From Meghimatium bilineatum (lineage: Eukaryota > Mollusca > Gastropoda > Stylommatophora > Philomycidae): a stretch of 64,000 nt of DNA. The stretch spans positions 15,777,073 through 15,841,072 of the forward strand of contig CM067317.1 of the NCBI GenBank assembly GCA_034231615.1, given 5' to 3'. The notes beneath the pieces were generated by a model. That model saw nothing but the letters and a program-made list of their open reading frames with translations, had not been told where the DNA came from and ran no database searches. This document shows, one piece after another, positions 51,449 through 63,923 of the stretch (positions within the stretch are counted from its first letter, which is position 1; each line of letters starts with the position of its first letter). A program made the translations under genes and the position numbers.

Positions 51449-52733
51449 TGAGGGCAAGTCAATAAGTCACAAAGTTCTGTGGAATGGCAGGCAAATGTAG
51501 TAGGTGGTTCTAAAGGTTACATTAGGTAACAGCAGTATCAAACTTTATGTTCCCATTCGTTAGGCGGCGCATGCACAATATATAAACAAAATGGTGACTA
51601 TATATGGAGTGTGCAATCAAAGAACTGCTTGCTGTTGTGCGTTTTTTGAGGGCAAAAGGACTTCTTGCAAAGAACATTCATAAAGAATTGCTTCCTATTT
51701 ATGCTGGCATGTTTGATTCGTAAAGCGGTGCATACACCGGATAGAAAAATATTTTCAAGGACACTCTAAAATTGTTGGTTCGATCTGATCATCCTGTTCA
51801 CATTGTACAGAAGCATCCATGCAGCGGGTGGAGATGATTAGAGGTGATAGACGATTAATAATAGACTGTTGCAGCTGTAATAGATTGCTCACATGGTTCA
51901 ACATACAGCATAATGCATGATCAATTGAAAGTATGCTCAAAGTGGGTACAGAGATAACCGACGGACAATCCGATTAGACATGTCCTTGCAGAATCCCTGT
52001 CGCTATGCAGATGAAGAAGACATACTGAACAGGAATATTACTGGGGATTCTTCTTCATCAATCATTCTTAAACTCCCCTGTAGTAGGACTATGATCCTAC
52101 TAGAATTCCAGCAGGATGTAGTCCAGAGAATGCAAATGCGCTGTTTTATTTGCGCCAATGCCACGACACATCCATCTACGGCAGGTTACTAGGAATGAAT
52201 CATGGGTGCAAACTACCAACTCGAATCATAGCGCACTTCAATGCAATGGAAACATTCTTCTTCGCCTTGTGCCCAGTAGGATTAGAAATTCAAAGTTACT
52301 CCATCTGCAGGGAAGGTTATGCTGACAGTGTTCTGTGATTGTCAAGTAGTGCTTCTAACCAATTCCAAGAAGGTGGCAATGTGAATCATGTGACCAAACA
52401 TCCAGACCCCATACGGCTCGTTGAACGCAGGAGAGAATTAACCATATAGGTTGAGAACTTTTGGAACATCTATCTTACAAGCCCGACTTAGCAATTTCCA
52501 CCTTTTTGGTCCACTGAAAACCCACCTTGGCTGGAGACATTTCGCAATTGACGAAAAAGCTGAATGTGAAGTAAAAATGTGGTTTAGAAAACTATGCAGC
52601 AGGTTTGGAAATACTGATAAAATAATGGGATATGTTGGTGGAAATTATGTTGAAAAATAAGAGATAATGTAGGTTGAAAAATAATGGATTTCCAAGTTTT
52701 CTTTTTAGTTATTTGTGACTTGACTTGCCCTCA
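51449..52733 (+). mobile_element. mariner element with both ends, interrupted by a SINE
   Basis: Inverted ends TGAGGGCAAGTCAATAAGTC (left) and, reversed on the right, TGAGGGCAAGTCAAGTCAC, each beside TA. Frames read AKGLLAKNIHKELLPIYAGM near the start and NFHLFGPLKTHLGWRHF and GYVGGNYVEK at the end, as in mariner transposases. Several stops and shifts; about 1.15 kb without the SINE. Dead but with recognisable ends. Confidence 0.88.
52035..52190 (-). repeat. SINE A copy nested in mariner
   Basis: Reverse copy from ATTCTTCTTCATC to CATCTACGGCAG, with a weak duplication TTACTGGGGA / TTACTAGGAA beside it. Confidence 0.8.
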
Positions 52734-52739
52734 TAAATC

Positions 52740-53640
52740 CTGTGCCATGCAATAAAAACTGTGGTGTTATCAAACTTGTGACCCTATAATGAACCTATGG
52801 GGTTCAATCATGTGAGTTATACACTTTACAGTTTGGGACTACCCTGGGATTAGTTCATCATTCTTCCATCAGAACTGTTGACCAATTTAGTTAGAACATC
52901 TAGCACTCCCTGATACCTAAAGTCATAAAAAAGACAGGTTCATAATCCATTGGCCTACATATGTCTGTCATCCTTGGGGATCATTTGATAGAAAAGAAAA
53001 CAAAAGTTGCATGCCTAGAAAGAAGACAGCAGCCATATTCTTTACATCCTGAACAAGAGGTCCAGGCCCACTGGTATTATAAAGTGGATAATTGTTCAAT
53101 CCTGAATTCCTGAATTTTTTTTGGGTGCTACCTGAAGGTGGGATTTCAGGTGTCAATCTATTGTCCTAGTCAACTACTCTGTATTTTCTTGGCTAAATGC
53201 TTTGTTAATGTGAACTTTTAGAAGAGTTCACATTAGGAAAAGTTCTATAGGCTACAGGATGTGTTTCAATTTATGTAATTTATTAGAAAATGTGTTACTT
53301 TATTGAATAAAGTATTATTTTACAATAAAATGTTTTGTTCCTTTTAATGATATTTTGTAAGTTTGTGCTGTCAAACAAAGCTGACATACTCATAGATGGA
53401 GTAATTTCAGATGTGAAAAGCAATAATCAGCTAGTGGTCAACCCATGCCTGAACTGTTTGACTTGTTACTGTTTCAAGTCCCACAGATCACGGTGATAAT
53501 TTACATATAAGGGTAGATGGTATATATCCAATCATATTTTCTCCGCTGTGACTTTTTAGAGAATTCTGCTACTCCTAAACTGGTATAATTCAGTGCAAGT
53601 CTAGCGGTTTATTGCAAAGGTAATTCCAATATGTTATTCA
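52740..53640. other. Spacer stretch with no recognised feature
   Basis: Short open frames only, with no motif or within-window repeat noticed. Confidence 0.35.
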
Positions 53641-53760
53641 TCCTTAAACTGGATCTCTTGTAGCAGAACAATGGTAGACTAAATTTCCAGAGAACAGTAT
53701 TGTGATGCAGCACTTTTATTTGCACTATTGGCCAGACATCTGATTGCAGTGATAATTCAA
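53640..53760 (-). repeat. SINE A copy, diverged
   Basis: The reverse complement keeps TGGCCAATAGTGCAAATAAA and a CTACAAGAGATCCAG tail. Confidence 0.6.
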
Positions 53761-54249
53761 AACATATAGCTGATGATACACTAGTGACTGATTCATGCTT
53801 TTTTTTTAAGTCATAAAATGGATCCAATATTGGACTAAGATCCAAGCAATGATGGATCAGGAATCAATAAGTACAGGTCAAGGTCTTAGTGGTGGATACA
53901 ACAGGTGCATGACTGAGCCATTGCTAGACAAAATAATTCATAAAATGAATTTTTAAAAACCACCATGGTATGAGATCTTGACATGTATTCTAATTTCCTG
54001 TGTGTCGCATATCAATGTTTTAAAAGCAGTTGCAAATCTCATACCTAAATTAATATTGTGGCAGCGGGAGACAAAAAAGGTATGACAGTGGAGGTGTTAT
54101 AAAATGAACTTGTCATAAAATGAAATAAGTCTTCTGCTTGGTGGCCGCATTGCAGTTCAGTGAAGAAATCCATCCATATACGGGTATGAATTTGTGTAAT
54201 GGTATTCTCAAAACTCTTCTATAACACGTTAATTCAAATGTTATTCTCT
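53761..54249. other. Spacer stretch with no recognised feature
   Basis: Contains one ~78-codon reverse open frame overlapping the SINE, judged to be chance. Confidence 0.35.
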
Positions 54250-54960
54250 TGGCCGCTGTTTATTTCACCGCTTTTGGGTATTGGTATGTATATTGAACGT
54301 TTCCAGTCCCATGACCAAGTTTCTGTTCTCCAGATCTTATTGCATAGTTGATAAAATATGTTTACGCTGCTTTCACCCCCGCATGAATCATTTCAGCTGT
54401 TATGTCGTCACAACTTGCTGCTTTTCCTCTCTTCAAGCCGTAGATTGCTGATCTAATTTCATCTATTGTAAGCTCTGCTTCTTGTGTATCTCTGTCTGTT
54501 TATTTGACTCCCTGGGTGATTTTAGAGTGGCTCTTGAGTACATTTATTCTTTCCATCTTTCTAAAATATCACATTGCTCTGTAAGGGTGTTTCATGATTT
54601 GTCTTTGATGACTCGGATAAATGTTTTTTGTTTTGTTATTTATGATATCTGCTGCGAGAAACATATGTTTCATTTTTCCTCCTTTGCACAGGTCCAAGTT
54701 TTTGCAAGAGTCCTTGATAAATTGTTGTTCACATCCACAGAAAATTTCTTGGCACAATACTCCTGTAGTTTGCCGTTGCTTTCAGGAACATCAGATTTAA
54801 ACTGACACAGAGGAAAAAACATACATTCTTACTCGCCATTGTGACTAGAAGTTGACTGCAAGATGCAGGGCACCTTGCTCAAGACCGTGGAGAATTCAAG
54901 AGATCCATAGGAAAGACTACGGTCTGGAAAGAATGTCACTTGATGAATGAATGGACAATT
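54250..54960 (+). mobile_element. LINE insertion with inverted 5' part
   Basis: 54250-54830 reads on the minus strand as RT start (AELTIDEIRSAIYGLKRGKA, DDITAEMIHAGVKAA). 54835-54955 is, on the plus strand, the 3' end GGTCTGGAAAGAATGTCACT of the lineage at 6983-7745. Confidence 0.65.
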
Positions 54961-55164
54961 TTGTATTTATATTGCCTAGAAAATCTCTAGCCAAAAAATT
55001 CTGGGTTGATGGCTGTCCTGAATATGATATGCTACCAAAAAAGACACTTTCTACAAATATTTTAACAGATTCTTAAAGTTTACTAGGACATTCAATATAT
55101 CAACACCCTGCTGATGTACAAAATTCAACCTGCATGCACACACAAACAAAGGCTTCAAGACATA

Positions 55165-57865
55165 ATTTCAGTATTAACAGTTTTTATTTACAAGCCCCCA
55201 CCCCTCTGCTTAACTTGATTGGAAAGCCAAACATTCAGTGTACCAGCCTACAACAGTCCTGCTGCAAAAGTTCACAGCAATTTTAGAAATTTAACATCTG
55301 CTCACAATAAAGTTTGATTTAAAGATGAAAAATCGTACTAATCTAGAAATAAAAATGCAGGCTTTTTTTTAATTTTTGTTGCTCTAATAACTTAATTCTT
55401 TTCAGATCTGTACAATTTGCTATCCATAAATTAGCTACAAAAGATGAACAAAGTAAAATTCCAAATAAATAAATATCCTGCAAACAAATAACACTTGTAA
55501 TGTGCTAATGCAGTAGATCCTGTCTATACCATATTGAGGAATATTAAAATATGGAAATAAGATTATATTTTTATAAATACTGTGCTGCACCTCAGCAAGG
55601 ACCAATACACATGGTATGTTTTGACTTTGCCAATAAACAGCTGCCTTTATGAACCTCACCTCTGCTTGATGCACAATCCTCACCTCTGTTCATTTTCATT
55701 GTAATGAGCATTGTAATGAACTTATTTCCATGAACAAGGGACCATTTAAATATTAAAATTATGTCCTTTCTGCAGTGTATCACCTTATTTTTGTTATAAT
55801 GCTAGAACTGGTCACGTTTTAAAAGGGCAAATGTGACATTTGCTTGCACGATAAGATAAAGTATGTTTCACTTTCAGGCACAAAAACAATTCACATGACA
55901 AATAGACCATACATATTTACATTCAAGATATTTTTTATCTTGAACAAGCAAAACAAAAAATAGTAATATTTATATTCTCAATAGCAAGATGGTCAAATTT
56001 GTGTTGCCAACCTATATAGGTACGGTTCCAGTTTTCCCATAAAGCTAGTGTTTATATAGTGTTCTATAATAGTAAATTGAAACAAATAGGCAAATAAAAT
56101 TATTTGTGGGGAATAATATGCTAGAAAATTTCACCAAATATTAAATGCCAAATATACAATCTCTATTATTGTTGAAATTATGAATAAATTTCACTGCACT
56201 ATATAACTTCTCACTGTACAATATAGTTACCCAGGGCCATGAAACAGACCATTAAACATTCGGCTAACATAATTCATATAAGTATTGAAAACAAGCAAAG
56301 GTCAGGAGTATACTGTCAATGTTTATGAGGGGGACATTGTAAATTAAACATTTATATACTGCTCACAAAATCATAGCAATTACATGTACAGAACTGCAAT
56401 AACCATGGGAGAAACGCAAAGATGGGAAAACAAATTATTCAAAACTTACATAAGCATTGAATGAAGATTATAATTAAAATACAAAGCTTTAGTCAATTCT
56501 TGAAATGTTTTACACATTAATGCTGTAGCACTCATGCTGTAGGTTTGTGAAGTGTTTGAAGAGCTCAAGTATTAGCTAGCCACTAGTCAGTTTTAACTTC
56601 AACTTGTCAAGTACACACCCAATTAACACACCACGCCAGCGCTCAAAACACAACACAAAATAGCTATCAAAAGAAAAATAGAATTTAATACATTAATACA
56701 CAAATTTAAAAAATCTCAACAAATATAATCAAACTGTTAGAATATGAAATCCTACAAATGGAGATGTTAGATACAGAATATAATAAGTGAAAAAATTTTA
56801 TGAACTATGAAAATATTTTAACATGGAAAATTTTTTAATAAACTTTACCTTCAAAACTTTTTTGTATATTATTAATCTACAAATTTTTTCAGAATACTGA
56901 ACACTTTCACTGCCAAATGTCAAGTACAAGTCCCTTTCACTGTGGCTGATGACTTCTGAAAATATGCCATGTCATTTCAGTATGGTGGCACTCTTTATTG
57001 GACAGATTCAGTGCTGATAATTGGAGATAACCTAATATCTGATGATATTAAACCATTATACGGATACAAAATTAAACCATTTAGATGAAAGCCTGCGATG
57101 TAAGCTTATTATTGGATGTGGCACTGGATTGCAAATAGGGCCACTCCATTTTATTTCCAAACATGTCAAAGGAGGCAACTACGGATAATTGGAGGATATG
57201 CTGACAACTTGTCATTAGTGAAAAAACAATTGTCACTGCATATCTTGTCCCAATTTCTTAATTTTGTCGTACTTAACCCGCTGCCTAACTTTGCAAGAGT
57301 GCATCATACCAAGGGCATAAACACCAACAAAAATTCAAGAGAGGAGACCATAAGTCGGTTATCTTGACCATCTTCTGGCATCTCCTATGGTTCTGTTTTC
57401 AGGCATATTAGCATCATTTCCTTCTAAAGAGAGATGGAATTAGTGCAAGATGGCATGGCACTTTCTAAAACCTTACTGGGCTAGCAAATCTGTGTGAAAT
57501 TTTAAGGGCCTAATAGTGCATATGAAATATACACTGGTGTGCTTCCTGACCACAAGAAAAGTCACACAACATTTCATGATTCTTGACTGAATGTCTGAAA
57601 GTTTCAAGGCCTTGGCATTAATGGTAGATTTCTTAATGAATGCTTAGAATTATCACTCACAAAGCTCATATTGAAACAATTTTATGGCAGTGAAAGTGTT
57701 AAAATTGTAGACAGAACTTTCTAACATGTTTCCAGTATGTCATTTTATGGTATAAAAAATTCCAGAAAAAATTAGTTGCAGTTGAGAAGCTTCTGTACCC
57801 CCCAGAAAATATTCCAATAAAAGAAACTGAACATAGTATGAATGTATCATGCCCGCAAAAACAGA
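55165..57865 (-). other. Probable CNBP 3' untranslated region
   Basis: A 2.7-kb AT-rich stretch downstream of the CNBP stop with none of the interspersed repeats that fill the rest of the window. An AATAAA on the minus strand lies at 55183-55188, with other candidates nearer the stop (for example near 57150). The extent is inferred from the lack of repeats, not shown. Confidence 0.5.
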
Positions 57866-58001
57866 TCATGCTGCAGCTACAAGGTCATTGGATTCCATTG
57901 GGCAGTCTCTGGCTATGTGGCCCAATTGGTTGCAGTTATAGCACTGCGTTTTGCTGGCGCCATCAGGGCAGTCTCGTGCCAGGTGATCAGAAGATCCACA
58001 C
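57866..58001 (-). CDS. CNBP: CNBP last coding exon
   Basis: Completes knuckle 7 ([11 protein letters not shown]) and encodes knuckle 8 ([14 protein letters not shown]), ending [11 protein letters not shown] and TGA. Acceptor CATTTTCAG. Confidence 0.93.
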
Positions 58002-61000
58002 CTGAAAATGCAGAGAACATTATTTTACATTACAATTTAATAGGTAATATTAAAACTAATATAATTTAATATAATATACATTTTCTGCTTACATTCTTAA
58101 ACTCCTGCAGGTTAGCAGAATGTAGTCCAGAGAGAATGTGAATGTTATGTCAGTTTACAGCTTAGCTGCAATACCTACACCTTTCAGCCCAATACATGTC
58201 TAATAGCATGTCACTGTCCCTTTATGGTGTATGTGACAAGACAACTCCATCCCCCCAAAAAACATGCCTGGTGAGTATGTCGCTATGCTCTGCTCAGTAA
58301 CACGGAATATATAGGGAATATATATTTCGTATAACATACATGAATTAGTTGGTCATTACTGCAGCTCTCCCACGACAGTCCAAAAGGGCAGCAAAGAAAC
58401 GCTACACTACCCTATAATAAGTGACTGTTTTGGTAGGTGTTGACTTTCATCTCTATCCTGTAGAGGTTGCAAGTTACTCAGAACAATGTAGAAATGTCAA
58501 ACTGTAAGTTTCAGATATTGCACTTAACCCATGATCTGGATTCCACCCTGCTAATGTCTGCTAAGTGTCATGGTTTACAGCTTTGTTGTGGTACCTATGC
58601 CTCTCGGCCTGACATCCGATTTAACCTGGCATCTGGGTCACACATTACTATATATGGAACACTATATGGAATGAGAAGCTAACTCCATCTTGTAATCTCC
58701 TTAGTCGCTTCTAACTTCATGCATGGAACTGGGAGTTATTCTTTACTCCCCTTTCAGGCAAATGTAACATGGGTAACACAATATTGTTTTTAAAAAGGAA
58801 TGTTTCCATTATTTGTATCAAGTGGATACCAGGGAATATGGTGTTTGACCCTCATTTTTGCAACAGATGATCAGCAACACACCCAATGCCTTTACTATCC
58901 CATTAAGTCTCATAACTACTGCCATACGGTGTGTTGATTCTAGGGGCTTTAAAAAAAAAATTTATATTAGGTAAAGGTATGTCCCAAGGCAGCAAACTGC
59001 CATCAGGGTTAAATATAACTCTTCATGTACTAAGCAGCAGCAACTATTAGGTGGGATGGCCAAGTGGTACACTGCTAAGTGTTATAACTGCAAAAACAAC
59101 CCCACACCACAAGTAAAATAAAAGTTCTAATCATTCTAATGAGTCTTTGGATCTTATTCATTCTCAATCTCCTGCAGATTTGCAGGATGTAGTCCAGATA
59201 ACAGAATGCATGGTCTTACAGCATTTCTGCACGAGTTTTAGGTCACCTTGACCCTATATGGGATAGCCGAATCTACTCCATAACCTCATTTAGTCGCCTC
59301 CCGCACCACATGTATGGAAGGTAAATAGTGTTGCTATTCTTTGTTCTCCTCTCTGGCCCCTGCAACACAGACAACTGGGGATCAAAATACAATCACTGAT
59401 ACTAATTAGAAATTCTCAGATTACTGCACACCACTGGGAGTCTTCTGTGTAAAGAATGAAGGTCTAGAGAAACTATCCCAATTCATATAGTAAGAGATAA
59501 TTGTATTTACGACCTGGGAATCAATGGTAAAAAAGTTGTCAGATCGTCATTTTTGTAATAGGAAAAGGAAGTTAGATGAATGTCTACTTTATGTTGCCAA
59601 AACATGTCAAAAAATTACCAGTCTGGTTTATTTCATTTGGATTCTGGTTTACCGCACTAGACGACGTATTTCGTCTTGCGAAATCAAGGCATGACACAAT
59701 TTTGGCAAAATGTATTGCCCGAATTGTAAACAGTGTGCTAAAGGTTAAGGTTGTGTAAAATTATACACAAAAAAACAATTTATGAATTGAAACTAGGCTA
59801 TTAACCTTCACCACGCTATTGACTACTAATTGTAAGATAAAAATAATTTTTGGCAGCTGTTCGCGACTACAATTGCACATTGGTAAGCACTTTTTTCAAC
59901 AAAGATCTCGCAATTGTAAGTTTAATTCATATGGCTAACAGAGGAAATCAAGGTAGACAGAATTTGTATTCTGATTTCTATTTGCGTAGCCGATAATGTT
60001 AGATCAACATTTCATTTGTTTTCAAGGTTGATACATGAACACATTAGTTTGGCAATAAAATGACATCTATTTGTTTCCAGAAACCCAGTGATAACATGAG
60101 TTAGAATGACATTTTCACAGACGATATACGCATGTGGTTGCGTCTGTGGGTCTCACCAATGGCCCACTAGACATAACATCCATGCAACAGAAAACCTTAG
60201 TAGATAACAGTCCGTTATATTGAGGTTATCCTCTTATAGAAGCTTCATGGCATGTCATCTATACAGTTATGATTTTGTTTTGTTGTAAAATGTTTTTCAT
60301 GTTTGCCTGAATATATATATGTATGCACCCTCTGTGGTTAGGAGGGAGCCAGAGATGTACTGTGCAGCACAGAGGAGGAGGAAACTGACATCACTGTTTT
60401 TCCTATGACTGAGGCCTATCACAGAGACACAGTGACTCAGGATGTGACGATCCTTTTGACTTGTACATTTGGTTGCATGCCTGGAGCTATAGAGAAGTTC
60501 GGCATAACCAGTAGTCAATTGGTGGCAGGGAATGAGCATAGTGAACCCTATCTTGGCTACAGTGGCTAGGTGCAGTGCATAGGATGAAACCTACCTTCCT
60601 GGAGGGTGAGAGTTATTCTCTGGCTGTCCCGGGGTGGGCCGAAAATGCAGACTTCGCAGCGATATGCCATCTAATGGCATTAAGTCAAAGGGCATGAGCC
60701 CATGGACCGCTAGATCGGCAACCAACCAACCACAGACGATATATGAACGTGTTAGTTTCGTTATGAAATACATATGAACATAAATACCATATGCCTTAGG
60801 CAGTTAGCAGTATTATTTTCCGGGATTGAATATATGGAACAAGAATAGGAAACAATCTTTTTGTCTTTTTCTCACATAACATACCATACATACATACACC
60901 AACAAACTTACACTATTACATTCGGTAACCATTCCCTTATTTTCAAACAAAAATTATACAAAAAAGCCTCCAAAAAAATACGTTATTGTGGTTTTCCATA

Positions 61001-63923
61001 CCATCCATAAATACGAATAGTAAAAAAAGAATGCCGCTGCATGGGGAAATATGTGAATCTTTAATGTAGCGTGCTAAAGGTTAACCTCTAATAAAACAAT
61101 GGAACTCTGTATAACCTGTAACAGTCCTTTCCTGTTGATCGGTGCGTAGTTGGGCACTCTCTTGAGATGTGTCCAACACCTCCACATCCATAGCATTTGC
61201 GCTCGTCTGTACCACGGTCCTCAGGACAGTCACGGGCTAAGTGACCATTCTCACCACATCTGTAGCATGGTCGACTGCTCACCTCTGGGCAATCTCGCTG
61301 AACATGTCCAGGATTTTTGCAGTTGTAGCAAGCACCTGTGAACATAAACACAAAAACTGATAATTGACTGTCAGGTATAAAAAAAGAATTACAATTGAAT
61401 ATCAATGACTGTAAGGACAATAAATGTCCAGATTTTATTATGCTTTTCCTTGCTTAAAGTAAAGGGCTCAGCTTAGAAACAGGATGATACGCATAATACA
61501 TTTTTTTAAATTACTGGCCAGAAACATGAAAAAAGCGAGTACGTTGAATAACGTCAAATACCAGTAACAGAAAAAATTACCAGTACCAGTAAGCCTATGA
61601 AGTCATTCAAATCCTTCAAAATCAGAAGGTCTATTGGAAAAAGCATGTTACGCAAATTTGTGATGCCACAATTAGGCATACCACACAGAATTTCCTTGTC
61701 CGAAATACTAGGCCTATATAACAAAGTAACTTTAATGTCACTTTCCACATTACATTCGGTGTGCAAATCACATACATTGTGCATATTTCCATCATAACTA
61801 CAGCTATGTCAGTGTGCATACACAGCAAACATGAAGCATGAACTATACAAAGGACAGCTTTAAAGTAAGCCTGGACAGACTTAAAATATATAAATCCTAG
61901 TTAAACAAGTTTTAAAAAGTGTCTCGCTTCGACTTGTGACAAAACGGTTTTAATAATCTAGAATTGCCCGTGTTATTGGGGAGCAAAGAATAGCAACACT
62001 GTTTACCTTCCATGCATGTCATACGAGTCGACTAAGGAGGTTATGGGATGGAGTTGGCTGCTCCATCCCATACAGGAGCAGTGCCGCAAAGCCATGCTGA
62101 AGTCGGATGTGTCAGACCGAAAGGCGCAGATAGTGCAGCAGTTATGATGCAAACCATGACAACGCAATTCGTTCTCCGGACTACATCCTGCTGATCTGCA
62201 GGAGTTTTGAGAACAAACGCAGAAGATAATCCTGATTAATTTATCCATCATTACAGAGGGTGCACGCAAAATTGTATACATCAACATCGCAGTCTAGACA
62301 TCCATATCTCTGATCTATCAGCAGCTTTGACAATCTGCAAAATTGGTCACCAAGGTTCTATAGTGGAAATCTGACGACTGTCGAAATTGGTCAGTAGTAT
62401 TACGTGATTCTACAGTATTATTACTGGATTTTTTCCCATGCCTAGCATTATACACAGGTTTTCATCTTTTCTCACATTTTTGGTTGGGAAATGTCAACTT
62501 ATAGACAAATCATAAATGGCTTATAGATGGATCAGCATACAAAGAGAAACACATGGCACTGCAATTGTACACACATTTTTTTTTTAATTTTCAAAGTGGT
62601 GAAAATACGGGGAATACGATTTGCTTCAATGGCAATTTCCTATGGTTGGGGTCAATGCTTGAAACTCACTGAATCAAACTATGACCCACTGTGCAAGAAA
62701 ACTAATGCAGTAACATACACAAGGATGTTATTTGAGTATGATTCTGTAAATCTGCCACATGGCATTTCACATTGAAAGAAAACTTTAATTATGCAAATGA
62801 AAAAATAACATGGCAAAATTTAAAATGATAACACATCTTCAGCAACAGCATTCTTTTGAATAATCCTAGATAAGGGGGAAAAAACAGACAAAACACTTGA
62901 TCAAGGACTAACAAACACCACAGTTTCACATTTGTGGCAACATAACTTATAAAAACTTGAAAGTGGGCAAAAATAGTTAAAGCCACAGATGATGCCTGGA
63001 ATAAAGGGCACAAACATATGCTGTGCCAACAATCATATATGTAAACATGTGCCCCCTACATGCTGACCTGAATCAATTTCTTTATTACATTCTTTTGCAA
63101 TGTGCCCCAACTGGTTGCATTTATAGCAACGGTCTTGGTCCATCCTGCATTCTCTGGCAAAGTGGCCTGGTCTGTTGCATTTATAGCATTTCTCTGAAAA
63201 AGAATAACCAGTATAAAGACCCACACTAACTAAATGAAAGGTGACTAATGAGGATTGTATATGAGGCAACCTCATCCAGGAACCACCATTGCAAGAGCAC
63301 ATGAAGTGCTTTGACTTCCATCCAGGAAATAAACAGCAATAAAATGCACATTACTTGCAAAATCTAATATGGATATGGTCTCAGCACCATGCCAGAACGT
63401 CTAATTTATACGATTTTCTCCCAATCTCATCTACAATCTTCTCCCAAAAGAAAACCTGATATAAACCAAACTACAAATGCCATATTACTTTTCCCACTTT
63501 TTCTGCTGCAAGTACACATTGGCGTACCTACACATTTTTTCTTCTGTACCGCAAATTGCTTTCCAATTTTCCTTAATGATGCAATAATTCCTCTGTAAAT
63601 ATTAGTTCTGGTCTTGTAGATTATTATAGAGCAGCATACTAAGCTTGAACTGCATACTACCAGAATTTTTCCTGTTCACAATTCTTTCTGCTGATATTTC
63701 ATCTGCTATTAAATATTTTTACTGATTGAAAGCAAATATTCAATATGTGACAACTTATTTTGTAAGAGCTAGATGACTCACCTGCACCTGCACCTCTTCC
63801 GTTGCGAACATCCATGCGTCCTTGGGGTCTATCCCGACTAAACCCACCACCTGAGCCTCCAGACCGGCAATCTCTTGCAAAATGGCCTGGCCTGCCACAT
63901 TTATAACAATCTCCTCCACTCAT
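57866..63923 (-). CDS. CNBP: CNBP (CCHC zinc-knuckle nucleic acid binding protein), complete coding region
   Basis: CNBP binds single-stranded, G-rich DNA and RNA and promotes translation of many mRNAs. Four coding exons on the minus strand (63923-63782, 63193-63068, 61335-61116, 58001-57866) join in phase to 207 residues. There are eight C-X2-C-X4-H-X4-C knuckles, at about residues 6-19, 50-63, 70-83, 92-105, 113-126, 137-150, 161-174 and 183-196. An Arg/Gly-rich stretch lies between knuckles 1 and 2, the same place as the RG box of the family. Vertebrate CNBP has seven knuckles. The seventh here has Asp where Gly normally precedes His, though the metal ligands are kept. The start is [10 protein letters not shown], just after an acceptor at 63935, so a 5' UTR exon lies off the right edge. 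Confidence 0.95.
58075..58310 (-). repeat. SINE B copy, diverged
   Basis: ATTCTTAAACTCCTGCAGGT, GTAGTCCAGAGAGAATG, ACACCTTTCAGCCC. CNBP intron 3, just upstream of the last exon. Confidence 0.7.
58530..58780 (-). repeat. SINE B copy, diverged
   Basis: CACCCTGCTAATGTCTGC, CTCTCGGCCTGACATCCGAT, CTTAGTCGCTTCTAACTTCA and CTCCCCTTTCAGGC. Confidence 0.75.
59150..59380 (-). repeat. SINE B copy
   Basis: TTCTCAATCTCCTGCAGATT, GGATGTAGTCCAGATAACAG and TTTAGTCGCCTCCCGCACC; the central segment is shortened. Confidence 0.78.
60129..60730 (+). mobile_element. SIDE copy 2, 13-bp target-site duplication
   Basis: 602 bp between CACAGACGATATA at 60116-60128 and 60731-60743. Very similar over its length to the copy at 950-1561 and ends in GGCAACCAACCAAC. 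CNBP intron 3. Confidence 0.9.
61116..61335 (-). CDS. CNBP: CNBP coding exon 3 (knuckles 4-6, start of 7)
   Basis: Encodes [28 protein letters not shown] and [14 protein letters not shown], then CYR of knuckle 7, split by the intron inside the arginine codon. Acceptor TGTTCACAG, donor GTTATA. Reading on into the intron gives a stop after a few codons, so use of the donor is required. Confidence 0.93.
61965..62226 (+). repeat. SINE B copy, near complete
   Basis: GGGGAGCAAAGAATAGCAAC through TGCATGTCATACGAGTCGAC to GAACAAACGCAGAAGA. CNBP intron 2, antisense to the gene. The remainder of that intron shows nothing notable. Confidence 0.88.
63068..63193 (-). CDS. CNBP: CNBP coding exon 2 (knuckles 2 and 3)
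   Basis: Encodes [16 protein letters not shown] and [14 protein letters not shown]. Acceptor TTCTTTTTCAG, donor GTCAGC; phase 1 at both ends. Confidence 0.95.
63782..63923 (-). CDS. CNBP: CNBP first coding exon
   Basis: Encodes [19 protein letters not shown] and a Gly/Arg-rich linker ending NGRGAGA, donor GTGAGT. The exon body reaches 63934, where GTTTTTGACAG marks an acceptor, so eleven bases of 5' UTR precede the ATG. Confidence 0.95.

Noticed and set aside
59050-59112. tRNA-like sequence (GATGGCCAAGTGGT)
   Set aside because: It has an A-box-like start but no B box or cloverleaf I could draw; probably a decayed SINE head.
62527-62775. 82-codon plus-strand frame in CNBP intron 2
   Set aside because: No recognised motif; antisense to an intron; no splice or start context.
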